This document shows positions 1 through 7,960 of a DNA stretch of 27,641 nt, in pieces. The first letter of the stretch is position 1, and each line of letters starts with the position of its first letter. A program made the position numbers and the translations under genes. Source of the DNA: CAXTSE01 sp035554115 (GTDB lineage Bacteria > Actinomycetota > Actinomycetes > Actinomycetales > Microbacteriaceae); contig DATMIW010000018.1 of assembly GCA_035554115.1 (NCBI GenBank), forward strand, positions 1-27,641, written 5' to 3'. The notes beneath the pieces were generated by a model that was not told the DNA's origin, ran no database searches, and saw nothing but the letters and a program-made list of their open reading frames with translations.

Positions 1-417
1 CAGCCGCCCCTTGCGGTGAGTCCGGAACAGGATGCCGCTGCGCACCTCGACAAGCTCATCGGTGATCCGGAAGGTGTGCATCCGCCACGAGAGCGCAAAG
101 AAGGCAACGAAGATCAGCACAATGCCGAGCACGATTGCCAGTGCGAGAAGCAGGTAGCCCTTGTCGATCAGATAGGTGACCGGGTCACCGCCGTCGCATT
201 CGTCTCCCCGGCAGTCGTCGCCGGGAATGAGCAGCTCCAACAGCTGTTCGCGCAGATTCGCCACCAGGATTCCGATGATCGCGAAAAGGGCGATCCCTCC
301 CCGCAGGAGCGGGGTGGCGGGGTGCAGGCGATGCCACTCCCCGTCGATCAGCTCGCCTGAGTCTCGACGAGCTCGACCACCGGGGGGACGACCAGCGGAC
401 GCGGCTTCCGAGGTCAC
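1..417 (-). CDS. PH domain-containing membrane protein, YdbT-like (C-terminus cut by window edge)
   Basis: This gene runs off the left edge, so only the first 139 residues are visible. It starts at a GTG whose first bases overlap the TGA of the upstream PH gene (GTGA, 414-417). After a low-complexity, Arg-rich start there are two hydrophobic segments (about residues 41-57 and 84-109) split by a short loop with two Cys (CRGDEC). The motif FRITDELVEVRSGILFR then opens a bacterial PH (bPH2) repeat. This matches the YdbT half of the YdbS/YdbT pair that often follows the folate genes in actinobacteria; the molecular role of these proteins is not established. The N-terminal stretch at 361-378 is encoded by a copy of the dispersed repeat GGTCTCGACAAGCTCGACC, so the first 20 or so residues may not be functional. 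Confidence 0.8.
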   Translation of the reverse strand, partial: MTSEAASAGRPPGGRARRDSGELIDGEWHRLHPATPLLRGGIALFAIIGILVANLREQLLELLIPGDDCRGDECDGGDPVTYLIDKGYLLLALAIVLGIVLIFVAFFALSWRMHTFRITDELVEVRSGILFRTHRKGRL

Positions 418-908
418 AGGCCGGCCCGGCGGCTCTCGGCCACCTCGACCAGATGGTCGCGCAACCGCTCCGCCTCGGCGATCGGCAGACCGGGGATCGT
501 CAGATTGCTTGCCGCAGCAGCCGTCACGAGCTTCAGCTCGCTGAGCCCGAGCACGCGGGCGAGCGGGCCGCGGTTGATATCGACCAGCTGCATCCGCCCA
601 TAGGGCACGGCGACCGAGCGCAAGAACATGATGCCGCGACGGAACAACAGGTCGTCATCGCGCAGTCGATAGCCGATCGACCGCACCCGGCGCGGCGTGA
701 GTGCCGCCGCCACGATCGTCACGAGCAACACGGCTGCGGGGATCAGTAGCAGCCACGGCTGCCGCGAGGCCAGAAACGGAATGGTCGACAGAGCCGTCAC
801 GACAAGGCCACTGACGAGGGTGCCCACCAAGTCGACCCAGACATAGGTGGGTGACACGCGGATCCATTCGCCCGGTTCGAGAGAGAGGCGGGCGGGGTCA
901 GTGGTCAT
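414..908 (-). CDS. PH domain-containing protein, YdbS-like
   Basis: The product has 164 residues. Two membrane segments (about 28-46 and 52-69) are followed by a bacterial PH (bPH2, PF03703-type) domain from about residue 75. Its typical features are IGYRLRDDDLLFRRGIMF and VPYGRMQLVDINRGPLARVLGLS. The length and order match the YdbS half of the YdbS/YdbT pair; function in the family is unknown, and a membrane-associated role is all the sequence supports. The ATG overlaps the TGA of the DUF3180 gene by 4 bp (ATGA, 905-908), and its own TGA overlaps the GTG of the next PH gene, so all three are likely translationally coupled at the end of the folate operon. Confidence 0.88.
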   Translation of the reverse strand: MTTDPARLSLEPGEWIRVSPTYVWVDLVGTLVSGLVVTALSTIPFLASRQPWLLLIPAAVLLVTIVAAALTPRRVRSIGYRLRDDDLLFRRGIMFLRSVAVPYGRMQLVDINRGPLARVLGLSELKLVTAAAASNLTIPGLPIAEAERLRDHLVEVAESRRAGL

Positions 909-1366
909 GCGTCAACACTCTCAGCTTCGCTGTCGTCGCGGGGAGGCACGGCGCAGAAGAACTCGGCGACGAGCCCTGCGACGAGAAGTATCACCGCTCC
1001 CCCGAGCATCGCGAAGTCACGCAGATAGGAGTCGATCCCGGGCGAGCCGGATCGCCACACGAGTTCAAGCACGAACCCCGCGGCGCCCCCGCTCAGCAGC
1101 GCCCCGCACAGGCTGCTGGCCTTGGCGAGCACAACCACGCGCGTCGCATAGAACGGGTCGACAGGACCCGCCCCCCGCACGGCGCGGCGAATCGGCAGCG
1201 CCAGCACGATTACGAATCCCGCGATGAACACGAGAGTTATGGCGAGCGAGTACTCCGGGCGCAGTTTGGCCAGACTCGCGGCGGCGAGCAGCATCTGCAC
1301 CAGGATCCCGCCCACGACCCCGAAAACCCCCACGCCGATGAGCGGCCCGGGGCGCGACCGCTTCAC
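905..1366 (-). CDS. DUF3180 family membrane protein
   Basis: This is a 153-residue protein with four hydrophobic segments (about residues 8-29, 41-61, 77-101 and 119-140) and an acidic C-terminus (RDDSEAESVDA). I recognise it by overall character and position: DUF3180 proteins of about 150 residues with four TM segments lie directly downstream of folK in many actinobacteria. Function is unknown. The GTG start overlaps the folK stop (GTGA, 1363-1366), and its TGA overlaps the next ATG. The tight coupling to folK suggests co-expression with folate synthesis but does not show a folate role. Confidence 0.85.
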   Translation of the reverse strand: MKRSRPGPLIGVGVFGVVGGILVQMLLAAASLAKLRPEYSLAITLVFIAGFVIVLALPIRRAVRGAGPVDPFYATRVVVLAKASSLCGALLSGGAAGFVLELVWRSGSPGIDSYLRDFAMLGGAVILLVAGLVAEFFCAVPPRDDSEAESVDA

Positions 1367-1869
1367 GGGGTGCCTCCGGTGGCGGTGTGCAGGCCGGCCA
1401 GAAGCGCATCGATGCGTCCGTAACCGGGGAGGGTGGCGTCCGGTGCAATTTCGAGCCAGGGTGCCAGCACGAAATCGCGCTCATGGGCGCGGGGGTGCGG
1501 CAGGACGAGGTCGTCGGTCACCAATACTGTTCCGCTGACATCGATCAGGTCGAGGTCGAGAGTGCGGTCGCCCCAACGCTCGGCTCGCACGCGCCCGTGG
1601 GCGTGTTCGATTGCGTTGAGCACCCGCAGCAGTTCGACCGGCGCCAAAGTTGTGCGCACGAGCGCAACGGCGTTGAGATACGCGGGAGCGTCGACGTCGA
1701 TGCCCTCAGGCCGCACGGCGGCCGTTTCGTGAACGCTCGACATGGCAACCAGCTCAATGCCCGCTGTGTCGGCCAGCTCGCGCGCCGCCGCAAGCAGGGT
1801 TGCAGCCCGGTCGCCCAGATTGGAGCCGAACGCGACAACCGCCTCAACCTCACGTGCCGGGGCGGTCAC
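1363..1869 (-). CDS. folK: 2-amino-4-hydroxy-6-hydroxymethyldihydropteridine diphosphokinase
   Basis: FolK (HPPK) transfers pyrophosphate from ATP to 6-hydroxymethyl-7,8-dihydropterin, giving the substrate for FolP in cytosolic folate synthesis. The 168-residue product shows the N-terminal FGSNLGDR motif (about residues 14-21) and the signature RWGDRTLDLDLI (98-109), which carries the Mg/ATP-binding aspartates, followed by LPHPRAHERDFVLAPW near the C-terminus. The length is normal for a monofunctional HPPK. It starts with GTG overlapping the folB stop by 4 bp, and its stop overlaps the DUF3180 start. Confidence 0.97.
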   Translation of the reverse strand: MTAPAREVEAVVAFGSNLGDRAATLLAAARELADTAGIELVAMSSVHETAAVRPEGIDVDAPAYLNAVALVRTTLAPVELLRVLNAIEHAHGRVRAERWGDRTLDLDLIDVSGTVLVTDDLVLPHPRAHERDFVLAPWLEIAPDATLPGYGRIDALLAGLHTATGGTP

Positions 1870-2231
1870 CGCCGACTCCGCGTGATCTCAACTGTCACAT
1901 CGGTGAAGGGCACCGCGATCGGGGCGTTCGGTTTGTGCACAACGACATCGACGACATCCACGAGGTCGAAGCCCAGCACAACGCTCGCCACCCGCTCTGC
2001 GACGGTTTCGATAAGGTCGACGGGGTCGGCTTCAACAGCCCGCACGACTGCTTCGGCCAGTTCGCCGTAGTGAACCGTCTGGGCGAGTTCGTCGCTCGCA
2101 CCCGCCGGGGCAAGCGAGAGATGCGCCGTCACGTCGATCACGAACAGCTGGCCGTTGGTGCGCTCGAATTCGAAAACTCCATGGTGAGCGTTCACCTGCA
2201 GACCGGTGATGCGGATGCGATCGGCCGTCAT
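1866..2231 (-). CDS. folB: Dihydroneopterin aldolase
   Basis: FolB cleaves 7,8-dihydroneopterin to 6-hydroxymethyl-7,8-dihydropterin and glycolaldehyde, upstream of FolK. The 121-residue product has HHGVFEFE (residues 16-23), VHYGELAE with the conserved glutamate, and VVHKPNAPI with the catalytic lysine near the C-terminus, all hallmarks of the family. The frame is open further upstream to 2312, but the ATG at 2231 makes a 4-bp ATGA overlap with the folP stop and gives the family's normal length, so it is chosen. The stop overlaps the GTG of folK. Confidence 0.96.
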   Translation of the reverse strand: MTADRIRITGLQVNAHHGVFEFERTNGQLFVIDVTAHLSLAPAGASDELAQTVHYGELAEAVVRAVEADPVDLIETVAERVASVVLGFDLVDVVDVVVHKPNAPIAVPFTDVTVEITRSRR

Positions 2232-3049
2232 GCTGACGCCCCCGCCTGCCAGCGATCCCACACGCTGAGAGCAAGGCGCGTCGAGGCGACATCGTGCACG
2301 CGCACGGCCCACACGCCGGACCGAGCAGCGAGGGCGCTGATGATCGCCGTCGGAAAATCCCGATCTTCCACAGGAGCATCTTCCGGGACCAGCTCGCCCA
2401 GGAACCTCTTGCGCGACGCCCCGACCAGCAGCGCGTGGCCCAGCGACGCGAGCTCGTCGAGGCGACCGAGCAGCTGCCAGTTCTGCGCGGCATGTTTGGC
2501 GAACCCGAGGCCCGGGTCGAGAACGATCTGGTCGCGCCGCACGCCGGCAACGATCAGCTCGGCAACGCGCGTCTTGAGGTCGGATCGCACTGTCGCAACA
2601 ACATCGGGGGTGTCGATCGCGGCATCCGCGCCGCCTCCCCAGTGCGAGGCGATGTAGTGAACTCCGGTCTCGGCGACCACCTCGGCCATGCGCGGGTCAG
2701 CGAGCCCGCCCGACACATCGTTGATGATCTGGGCGCCCGCGTCGATTGCCGCAAGGGCAGTGGAGGCGTTCATGGTGTCGACGCTGACCTCAATGCCCGC
2801 GGCCACGAGTTCGGTGATCACGGGGACCACGCGGCGACGCTCCGCCTTGGGCGACACATGCGCGGCACCGGGGCGCGTCGACTCCCCGCCGACATCGATA
2901 AGGGTTGCGCCGGCTTCGACAAGCTCATGCGCATGCCGGATGGCCTCCGCCGGCTTATTCCAGCGGCCCCCGTCGCTGAACGAGTCGGGGGTGACGTTGA
3001 GAATGCCCATGATCAGCGTGCCGCTCGCAGGAGCGACACCCGATGTCAT
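2228..3049 (-). CDS. folP: Dihydropteroate synthase
   Basis: FolP condenses 6-hydroxymethyl-7,8-dihydropterin pyrophosphate with p-aminobenzoate to give dihydropteroate; it is the target of sulfonamides. The 273-residue product has MGILNVTPDSFSDGG (residues 14-28), IDVGGESTRPGA (51-62), then LDPGLGFAKHAAQNWQLL, VGASRKRF and VRVHDV, covering the pterin-phosphate and pABA loops of the TIM barrel. No key residue looks missing. The ATG overlaps the folE stop (ATGA, 3046-3049), and the stop overlaps the folB start. Confidence 0.97.
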   Translation of the reverse strand: MTSGVAPASGTLIMGILNVTPDSFSDGGRWNKPAEAIRHAHELVEAGATLIDVGGESTRPGAAHVSPKAERRRVVPVITELVAAGIEVSVDTMNASTALAAIDAGAQIINDVSGGLADPRMAEVVAETGVHYIASHWGGGADAAIDTPDVVATVRSDLKTRVAELIVAGVRRDQIVLDPGLGFAKHAAQNWQLLGRLDELASLGHALLVGASRKRFLGELVPEDAPVEDRDFPTAIISALAARSGVWAVRVHDVASTRLALSVWDRWQAGASA

Positions 3050-3624
3050 GCGATGCCGCCAATCAGCGACAACACCCCGGCCTGCAACGTCGGGTCGGCG
3101 AGGGTTCCGCGGCTTGCGATCGTCACAGTGCTGCTCTCCGTCTGGCGAGCACCGCGCGCCGAAATGCAGTCGTGGCGAGCCTCAAGAACAACGAGCACAC
3201 CGAGCGGGTCGAGGCCCTCCTGGAAGGCATCGGCCACCTGCTCGCCGAGACGTTCCTGAAGTTGGGGTCGCGCGCTGAGAATTGTCAAAACCTTCGGCAA
3301 CCGCCCGAGACCCACGATCTGTTCGCGCGGCACATATGCAAGATGGGCGACGCCGAGGAACGGCAGCATGTGGTGCTCGCAGATCGACCTGAAAGCCACG
3401 TGCCTCAGGAGCACCAGCTCGCCGAGTTCGCCGGATCCCGCATCCAAAACCCCCGCATTGCGCAGCGGTTCGACCGGGTCGAGCCCGATGCCCGAGAAGA
3501 AGTCGGCGTACGACTCGGCAACCCGCCGAGGGGTGTCGACCAGGCCGGGGCGCGCAGTATCTTCACCGATGGCCGCCAAGAGTTCGGTGACCGCCGCTTC
3601 GATGCGGGGAGCGTCGATTGTCAC
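3046..3624 (-). CDS. folE: GTP cyclohydrolase I (zinc type)
   Basis: FolE converts GTP to 7,8-dihydroneopterin triphosphate, the first step of folate synthesis. In the 192-residue product, FRSICEHHMLPFLGVAHLAYVP carries the zinc ligands Cys82 and His85, and Cys153 in RHDCIS supplies the third, so this is the classical zinc-dependent type IA enzyme. TPRRVAESYADFF near residues 31-43 and the C-terminal SRGTL are also typical. The start is a GTG 3 nt beyond the ftsH stop, and its TGA overlaps the folP ATG, so folE opens the run of overlapping folate genes behind ftsH. Confidence 0.96.
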   Translation of the reverse strand: MTIDAPRIEAAVTELLAAIGEDTARPGLVDTPRRVAESYADFFSGIGLDPVEPLRNAGVLDAGSGELGELVLLRHVAFRSICEHHMLPFLGVAHLAYVPREQIVGLGRLPKVLTILSARPQLQERLGEQVADAFQEGLDPLGVLVVLEARHDCISARGARQTESSTVTIASRGTLADPTLQAGVLSLIGGIA

Positions 3625-3627
3625 GGC

Positions 3628-5637
3628 TCAGGCTGTCGCTATGCCGGGGTTCTTGCGGGGGCGTGGGGCGCGCTTGGCCTTGGGCTTCGTCGGGGTGTCG
3701 GAGTCGACGCCACCATCCACGAGGTCCCCGTCGACGGGCGCTTTGCTCGCGATCGTGATCGGCGGCTGGTCGCTCAACGGACGCTTGTCGCTTGACAGCC
3801 ACAGGGGGCGCTCCGGGAGCTTCGTAACGGTGGTGAAGAGCTCAGCCAACTGAATGTGATCCAGCGTCTCCTTCTCCATCAACTCCTGCGCGAGCTTGTC
3901 GAGAACCTCGCGGTTCTCGTTGAGCACGGCCCATGCTTCGTCATGGGCCTGGTCGATCAGCAGACGCACCTCGGCATCCACCTTTTCGGCAATGTCTTCG
4001 GAGTAGTCGCGCTGGTGCCCCATATCGCGACCCAAGAAGACCTCGCCGCCGGAGGATCCCAGCTTCACCGCACCGATATTGGCACTCATGCCGTATTCGG
4101 TCACCATCTTGCGGGCGATGGCCGTGGCCTTCTCAATGTCATTGGATGCACCGGTCGTCGGGTCGTGGAACACGATCTCTTCGGCAACCCGGCCCCCCAT
4201 CGCGTACGCGAGCTGGTCGAGAAGCTCGTTGCGCGTGACGGAGTACTTGTCTTCGAGCGGCAGCACCATCGTGTAGCCGAGGGCGCGACCGCGCGGCAGG
4301 ATCGTCACCTTGGTGACGGGATCGGTGTGCCGCATCGAGGCCGCCGCGAGCGCGTGACCGCCCTCGTGATACGCCGTGATGAGCTTCTCTTTGTCGTTCA
4401 TGATGCGGGTCCGGCGCTGTGGGCCGGCCATCACGCGGTCGACAGCTTCATCCAGAGCCCGGTTGTCGATCAGCTGGGCGTTGCTTCGGGCAGTGAGAAG
4501 CGCAGCCTCGTTGAGCACATTCGCGAGGTCGGCACCCGTGAAGCCCGGCGTCTTGCGCGCCAGCACTTCGAGGTCGACGCCCTTGGCCATCGGCTTGCCC
4601 TTGGCGTGAACCTCGAGGATCTTCTTGCGACCCTTCGAATCGGGCGCGTCGACGCCGATCTGGCGGTCGAAACGGCCGGGGCGCAGCAGAGCCGGGTCAA
4701 GAATGTCGGGACGGTTGGTCGCGGCGATCAGGATGACGTTCGTCTTGACGTCGAAGCCGTCCATCTCGACCAGCAGCTGGTTGAGGGTCTGCTCGCGTTC
4801 ATCGTGCCCGCCGCCGAGGCCGGCTCCACGGTGACGACCGACCGCATCGATCTCATCGACGAAGATGATCGCCGGAGAGTTCTGCTTGGCCTGCTCGAAC
4901 AGATCGCGCACACGGCTCGCCCCGACGCCGACGAACATCTCGACAAAATCGGACCCGCTGATCGAGTAGAACGGCACGCCCGCCTCGCCGGCGACAGCGC
5001 GCGCCAGCAGGGTCTTACCCGTTCCGGGAGGGCCGTACAGCAGAACGCCCTTCGGGATGCGGGCGCCGACCGCCTGGAAGCGAGCCGGCTCCTTGAGGAA
5101 GTCCTTGATCTCATGCAGCTCTTCGACAGCCTCATCGGCCCCGGCAACATCAGCGAAAGTGACCTGAGGGGTCTCCTTGCTCACGAGCTTGGCCTTCGAC
5201 TTGCCGAACTGCATGACGCGGTTGCCGCCGCCCTGCATGCTCGAAATAAGGAACCAGAACACCAGACCGATGATCAGGAACGGAAGCAGAATGCCGACCA
5301 GGCTCGTCACCCAACTGGTCTGCGGAACCTCGTCGTCGAATTTCGCGTCGCTCTTAGTGATGGCCTGCACGACAGCGTCACCGCGGGGAGCGACGTAGTA
5401 GAACTGCACGGACTGACCGAAGTCGCCGAACGCCTTCGACAGGGTCAAGTCCACGCGCTGCTCGCCGTCGACGATCTTGACCGTCTTCACGGTGTCGCCC
5501 TCGAGCAGCTTCAGCCCCTGCTGGGTGCTGATCTCACGGAACGAGCTGCCGCTCAACAGCACGAATGCGAGAACCAGGGCACCAATGCCCACGACGATGT
5601 AGATGAGCGGCCCGCGGAGGATGCGCTTGATGTCCAT
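3628..5637 (-). CDS. ftsH: ATP-dependent zinc metalloprotease FtsH
   Basis: FtsH is a membrane-anchored hexameric AAA+ protease that degrades misfolded membrane proteins and some regulators. The 669-residue product has TM segments at about 11-29 and 111-133 with an extracytoplasmic loop between them. The AAA module follows, with Walker A GPPGTGKT (202-209), Walker B IIFVDEID and the second-region-of-homology ATNRPDILDPALLRPGRFDRQ (starting near 306; conserved arginines present). The zinc site is HEGGH (424-428). The C-terminal tail is basic and low-complexity (KPKAKRAPRPRKNPG). An in-frame GTG at 5682 would add 15 residues, but MDIKRILRGP at the ATG 5637 matches the usual actinobacterial N-terminus. 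It lies 87 nt after hpt and 3 nt before folE. Confidence 0.97.
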   Translation of the reverse strand: MDIKRILRGPLIYIVVGIGALVLAFVLLSGSSFREISTQQGLKLLEGDTVKTVKIVDGEQRVDLTLSKAFGDFGQSVQFYYVAPRGDAVVQAITKSDAKFDDEVPQTSWVTSLVGILLPFLIIGLVFWFLISSMQGGGNRVMQFGKSKAKLVSKETPQVTFADVAGADEAVEELHEIKDFLKEPARFQAVGARIPKGVLLYGPPGTGKTLLARAVAGEAGVPFYSISGSDFVEMFVGVGASRVRDLFEQAKQNSPAIIFVDEIDAVGRHRGAGLGGGHDEREQTLNQLLVEMDGFDVKTNVILIAATNRPDILDPALLRPGRFDRQIGVDAPDSKGRKKILEVHAKGKPMAKGVDLEVLARKTPGFTGADLANVLNEAALLTARSNAQLIDNRALDEAVDRVMAGPQRRTRIMNDKEKLITAYHEGGHALAAASMRHTDPVTKVTILPRGRALGYTMVLPLEDKYSVTRNELLDQLAYAMGGRVAEEIVFHDPTTGASNDIEKATAIARKMVTEYGMSANIGAVKLGSSGGEVFLGRDMGHQRDYSEDIAEKVDAEVRLLIDQAHDEAWAVLNENREVLDKLAQELMEKETLDHIQLAELFTTVTKLPERPLWLSSDKRPLSDQPPITIASKAPVDGDLVDGGVDSDTPTKPKAKRAPRPRKNPGIATA

Positions 5638-5724
5638 GATGTGCGGGGCGAGCCCGCGCCTTCCTTCGAAGAATAAGAGCACCAGGCTATCGTGAGCGCG
5701 CTGGACGTCGAATGGGTGTTCGCC

Positions 5725-6276
5725 TCACGCGTACACGTGCGGCGCGAGGATCGCGACATCGCGCAGGTTGCGGTAGCGCTCGGCGAAGTCGAGCCCATAC
5801 CCGACCACGAACTCGTTCGGGATGTCGAAGCCGACATAGCGACAGTCGACCTCGATCTTCGCCGCCTCGGGCTTGCGCAGAAGAGCGCAGATTTCGACGG
5901 ATGCGGGGCCGCGGCTCTGCAGATTGTCGCGCAGCCAGGAGAGGGTGAGCCCCGAATCCACAATGTCTTCAACGATAAGGACGTTGCGACCCGCGAGATT
6001 GGTGTCGAGGTCCTTGACGATGCGCACAACGCCCGAGGATTTAGCGCCGTTGCCGTAGGAGGAGGTGGCCATCCAGTCCATCTCGATTTCGCGCCGCAGT
6101 TCGCGCGCGAGGTCGGCCATGACCATCACGGCTCCGCGCAGCACACCGACGAGCAGGAGGTCTTTGCCCGCGTAATCCGCTTCGATCTGCCGGCACATCT
6201 CGGCGATGCGGGCGCGGATTTCGGGCTCCGTGACGAGCACGCGGGTGAGATCGGCTGCGACGTCGCTCGTGTCCAT
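5725..6276 (-). CDS. hpt: Hypoxanthine phosphoribosyltransferase
   Basis: Hpt salvages hypoxanthine and guanine by joining them to PRPP, giving IMP or GMP. The 183-residue product has the PRPP-binding motif VLIVEDIVDSGLT (about 99-111), an upstream VGVLRGAV (43-50), a flexible-loop region around MATSSYG (69-75) and FDIPNEFVVGYGLDF, typical of bacterial HPRTs. The frame stays open to 6327, but the ATG at 6276 has an AGAGGA ribosome site 6 nt upstream, and the extra upstream codons lie in a degenerate dispersed repeat, so 6276 is preferred. The position between tilS and ftsH is conserved in many Gram-positive bacteria. Confidence 0.96.
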   Translation of the reverse strand: MDTSDVAADLTRVLVTEPEIRARIAEMCRQIEADYAGKDLLLVGVLRGAVMVMADLARELRREIEMDWMATSSYGNGAKSSGVVRIVKDLDTNLAGRNVLIVEDIVDSGLTLSWLRDNLQSRGPASVEICALLRKPEAAKIEVDCRYVGFDIPNEFVVGYGLDFAERYRNLRDVAILAPHVYA

Positions 6277-6301
6277 GGGGCGTCCTCTGGTGTGCTCGTT
6301 G

Positions 6302-6333
6302 GGGTCTCGACGGGCTGACGGGCTCAACCGGCG
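6302..6333. repeat. Degenerate copy of dispersed GGTCTCGAC repeat between tilS and hpt
   Basis: The 62-bp tilS/hpt gap contains GGGTCTCGACGGGC followed by GGGCTCAACCGGCGG. This is a diverged version of the repeat seen at 361, 7062, 7915 and 23267. It lies entirely outside coding sequence if hpt starts at 6276. Confidence 0.5.
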
Positions 6334-6338
6334 GCGGG

Positions 6339-7361
6339 TCAGTGTTCGGCTGGGGGTTTGTTGCCGGTGAGGGGGCCCACCTCGCTCGACACGAAATGGA
6401 TGCGCCCACCCCGCCGCTCCACCCTAAGGCCGGGCAGATCGAGCGAACCCTGGCCGTGCCAGTCGGTTACGAGCCGCGCCACCTCGAGGGTCTGAGTGCG
6501 AGAGATCGCCACGTGGAATTCGCTCGCGACGACTAGACGGATCAGCCGCTGTCGCAGCGCGGCCGGGTTTGCGGCGAGCGCCGCCACCCCGAGCGAGAGG
6601 CCGGCCTCTTCGAGCTCCACGAGCTCTTCGGCGACCTCTTCGGCCATATGGTCGAGTGCGTCGGCATCCTCGCGCAGCTGCTCGGCGGTGCGGGCGAGGG
6701 CCTCGGCCACGCCGGGCCCGAGCTCCTGCTCGAGCAGCGGCAACACCGTGGTGCGCACCCGCACGCGTGTGAAAGCCGGGTTGCTGTTGTGGGGATCGGT
6801 CCAGGGGGTGAGGCCGGCATCCACGCATGCCTGCACAGTCGTCGACCGACGGATGCCGAGCAGCGGCCGCAGGTACCGTCCGTTCTCGGGCGCCATACCC
6901 TGCAAGCTCGTGGGGCCGCTCCCCCGACCGAGGCCGAGCAGCACCGTCTCGGCCTGATCGTCGAGGGTGTGTCCGAGCAGCACATGCGTTGCGCCGTGGT
7001 GGATCGCCGCCGCATCGAGAGCTGCGTATCGCGCGTCACGCGCCGCAGCCTCTAACCCGTCGGTCGAGCTCGTCGAGACCGCCACCCGAACGACCTCCAC
7101 CGGATCCAGCCCCAGTTCACACGCCTGGCTCGCGGCTCGCTCGGCCACGGCATCCGACCCGTCTTGCAGGCCGTGATCGACCACGACAGCCCCCGCCTGC
7201 AGTCCCGTACGGGGCGCCTCGAACGCGGTCGCCGCCGCAAGCGCGAGCGAGTCGGGCCCTCCGCTCAGCGCGACGAGCACGAGACCCTCCGGCGGGAGCG
7301 CCACACGCACGGCTCGCCGCACGTCGGCAACAGCGGGAGTCAATCGAGGGCGTTGTGGCAT
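6339..7361 (-). CDS. tilS: tRNA(Ile)-lysidine synthetase
   Basis: TilS converts C34 of the CAU-anticodon tRNA-Ile to lysidine, so that it reads AUA instead of AUG. The 340-residue product has the ATP-PPase (P-loop) motif SGGPDS (33-38), VVVDHGLQ (59-66), and GHTLDDQAETVLLGLGRGSG with the further family signature. The length fits the short actinobacterial form with a reduced C-terminal domain. Residues 95-102 (VSTSSTDG) are encoded by a copy of the dispersed repeat at 7062-7080, on a surface-loop segment just before LEAAARDARYAAL, and the frame is kept. It heads the operon toward hpt and ftsH. A TAACGT hexamer lies exactly 6 nt upstream of the ATG, which suggests a leaderless mRNA. Confidence 0.95.
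   Translation of the reverse strand: MPQRPRLTPAVADVRRAVRVALPPEGLVLVALSGGPDSLALAAATAFEAPRTGLQAGAVVVDHGLQDGSDAVAERAASQACELGLDPVEVVRVAVSTSSTDGLEAAARDARYAALDAAAIHHGATHVLLGHTLDDQAETVLLGLGRGSGPTSLQGMAPENGRYLRPLLGIRRSTTVQACVDAGLTPWTDPHNSNPAFTRVRVRTTVLPLLEQELGPGVAEALARTAEQLREDADALDHMAEEVAEELVELEEAGLSLGVAALAANPAALRQRLIRLVVASEFHVAISRTQTLEVARLVTDWHGQGSLDLPGLRVERRGGRIHFVSSEVGPLTGNKPPAEH
7062..7080 (-). repeat. Dispersed repeat copy inside tilS
   Basis: The minus strand reads GGTCTCGACGAGCTCGACC, one base different from the core of the intergenic copy at 7915. It is in frame within tilS and encodes VSTSSTD. Confidence 0.65.
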
Positions 7362-7365
7362 CGGC

Positions 7366-7387
7366 TAACGTTATTCCGTTATCCCTC
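7366..7387. promoter_or_regulatory. Divergent tilS/ppa promoter region with palindromic -10 and an 8-bp direct repeat
   Basis: The 50-bp gap between the divergent genes holds the palindrome TAACGTTA (7366-7373), which offers a TAACGT hexamer on both strands. On the minus strand the hexamer is 6 nt from the tilS ATG. The tandem repeat CGTTATTC-CGTTATCC (about 7369-7384) overlaps it. A single factor binding here could affect both genes. This is inferred from sequence only; no clear -35 was found. Confidence 0.4.
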
Positions 7388-7411
7388 CGACCTGCAGAAG
7401 CGAGTGAATTC

Positions 7412-7906
7412 ATGGCCGTCTACCCCGCCATCATCGAGATCCCCAAGGGCAGCCGCGTGAAGTATGAGGTGGATCACGAGACCGGCAAGGTGTTCCTCGA
7501 CCGCATCCTGTACACGGCTTTCGGATACCCCACCAATTACGGCTTCTTCGACGAAACCCTCGGCCTCGACGGCGACCCGGTCGACGTGCTCGTGCTGCTC
7601 GACCATGACCTCTACCCCGGCATCGGCCTCAAGGTGCGCCCGGTCGGCGTGTTCAACATGACCGATGACGGCGGCAGCGACGCGAAGGTCATCGCTGTGC
7701 CGGCGAAGGACCCGCGGTGGGACTGGATTCAAGACGTCACCGACATCCCCGAGTTCCAGCGCAAAGAGATCGAGCACTTCTTCGAGCACTACAAAGACCT
7801 CGAGCCCGGCAAATGGGTGAAGACCGAAGGCTGGGGCAATGCCGCCGAGGCCGAGGCGATCGTGCAGGCGGGGATCGCGGCATACGTTCCGGCGGCGGGG
7901 CACTAG
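7412..7906 (+). CDS. ppa: Inorganic pyrophosphatase, family I
   Basis: Ppa hydrolyses pyrophosphate to phosphate in the cytosol, pulling nucleic acid and activation reactions forward. The 164-residue product has the family I active-site residues: KYEVDHETG, DRILYTAFGYPTNYGF, and DGDPVDVLVL with its Mg-binding aspartates, then KVIAVPAKDPRWD and KDLEPGKWVKTEGWG. The length is normal for the bacterial hexameric enzyme. The ATG at 7412 follows an AGAAGCGAG ribosome site; the frame is open far upstream but without homologous sequence. The gene is alone on the plus strand and divergent from tilS. Confidence 0.97.
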   Translation: MAVYPAIIEIPKGSRVKYEVDHETGKVFLDRILYTAFGYPTNYGFFDETLGLDGDPVDVLVLLDHDLYPGIGLKVRPVGVFNMTDDGGSDAKVIAVPAKDPRWDWIQDVTDIPEFQRKEIEHFFEHYKDLEPGKWVKTEGWGNAAEAEAIVQAGIAAYVPAAGH

Positions 7907-7914
7907 AGGCGCTC

Positions 7915-7954
7915 GGTCTCGACAAGCTCGACCGACGGGTAGCTCGACCGGCGG
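7915..7954 (+). repeat. Dispersed repeat, intergenic copy after ppa
   Basis: GGTCTCGACAAGCTCGACC is followed by GACGGGTAGCTCGACCGGCGG, so the CTCGACC block occurs twice. It fills most of the gap between the convergent ppa and NlpC/P60 genes. Related copies are at 361 (partial), 6302 (degenerate), 7062 (inside tilS) and 23267 (inside recQ). It may act as a transcription barrier, but there is no U-tract. Confidence 0.7.
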
Positions 7955-7960
7955 GGTTGA

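Noticed and set aside
3856..5676. 606-codon plus-strand open frame opposite ftsH, and similar long antisense frames (e.g. 19277-20803)
   Set aside because: They mirror well-supported genes on the other strand, have no recognisable domains, and are expected in GC-rich DNA with strong third-position bias.
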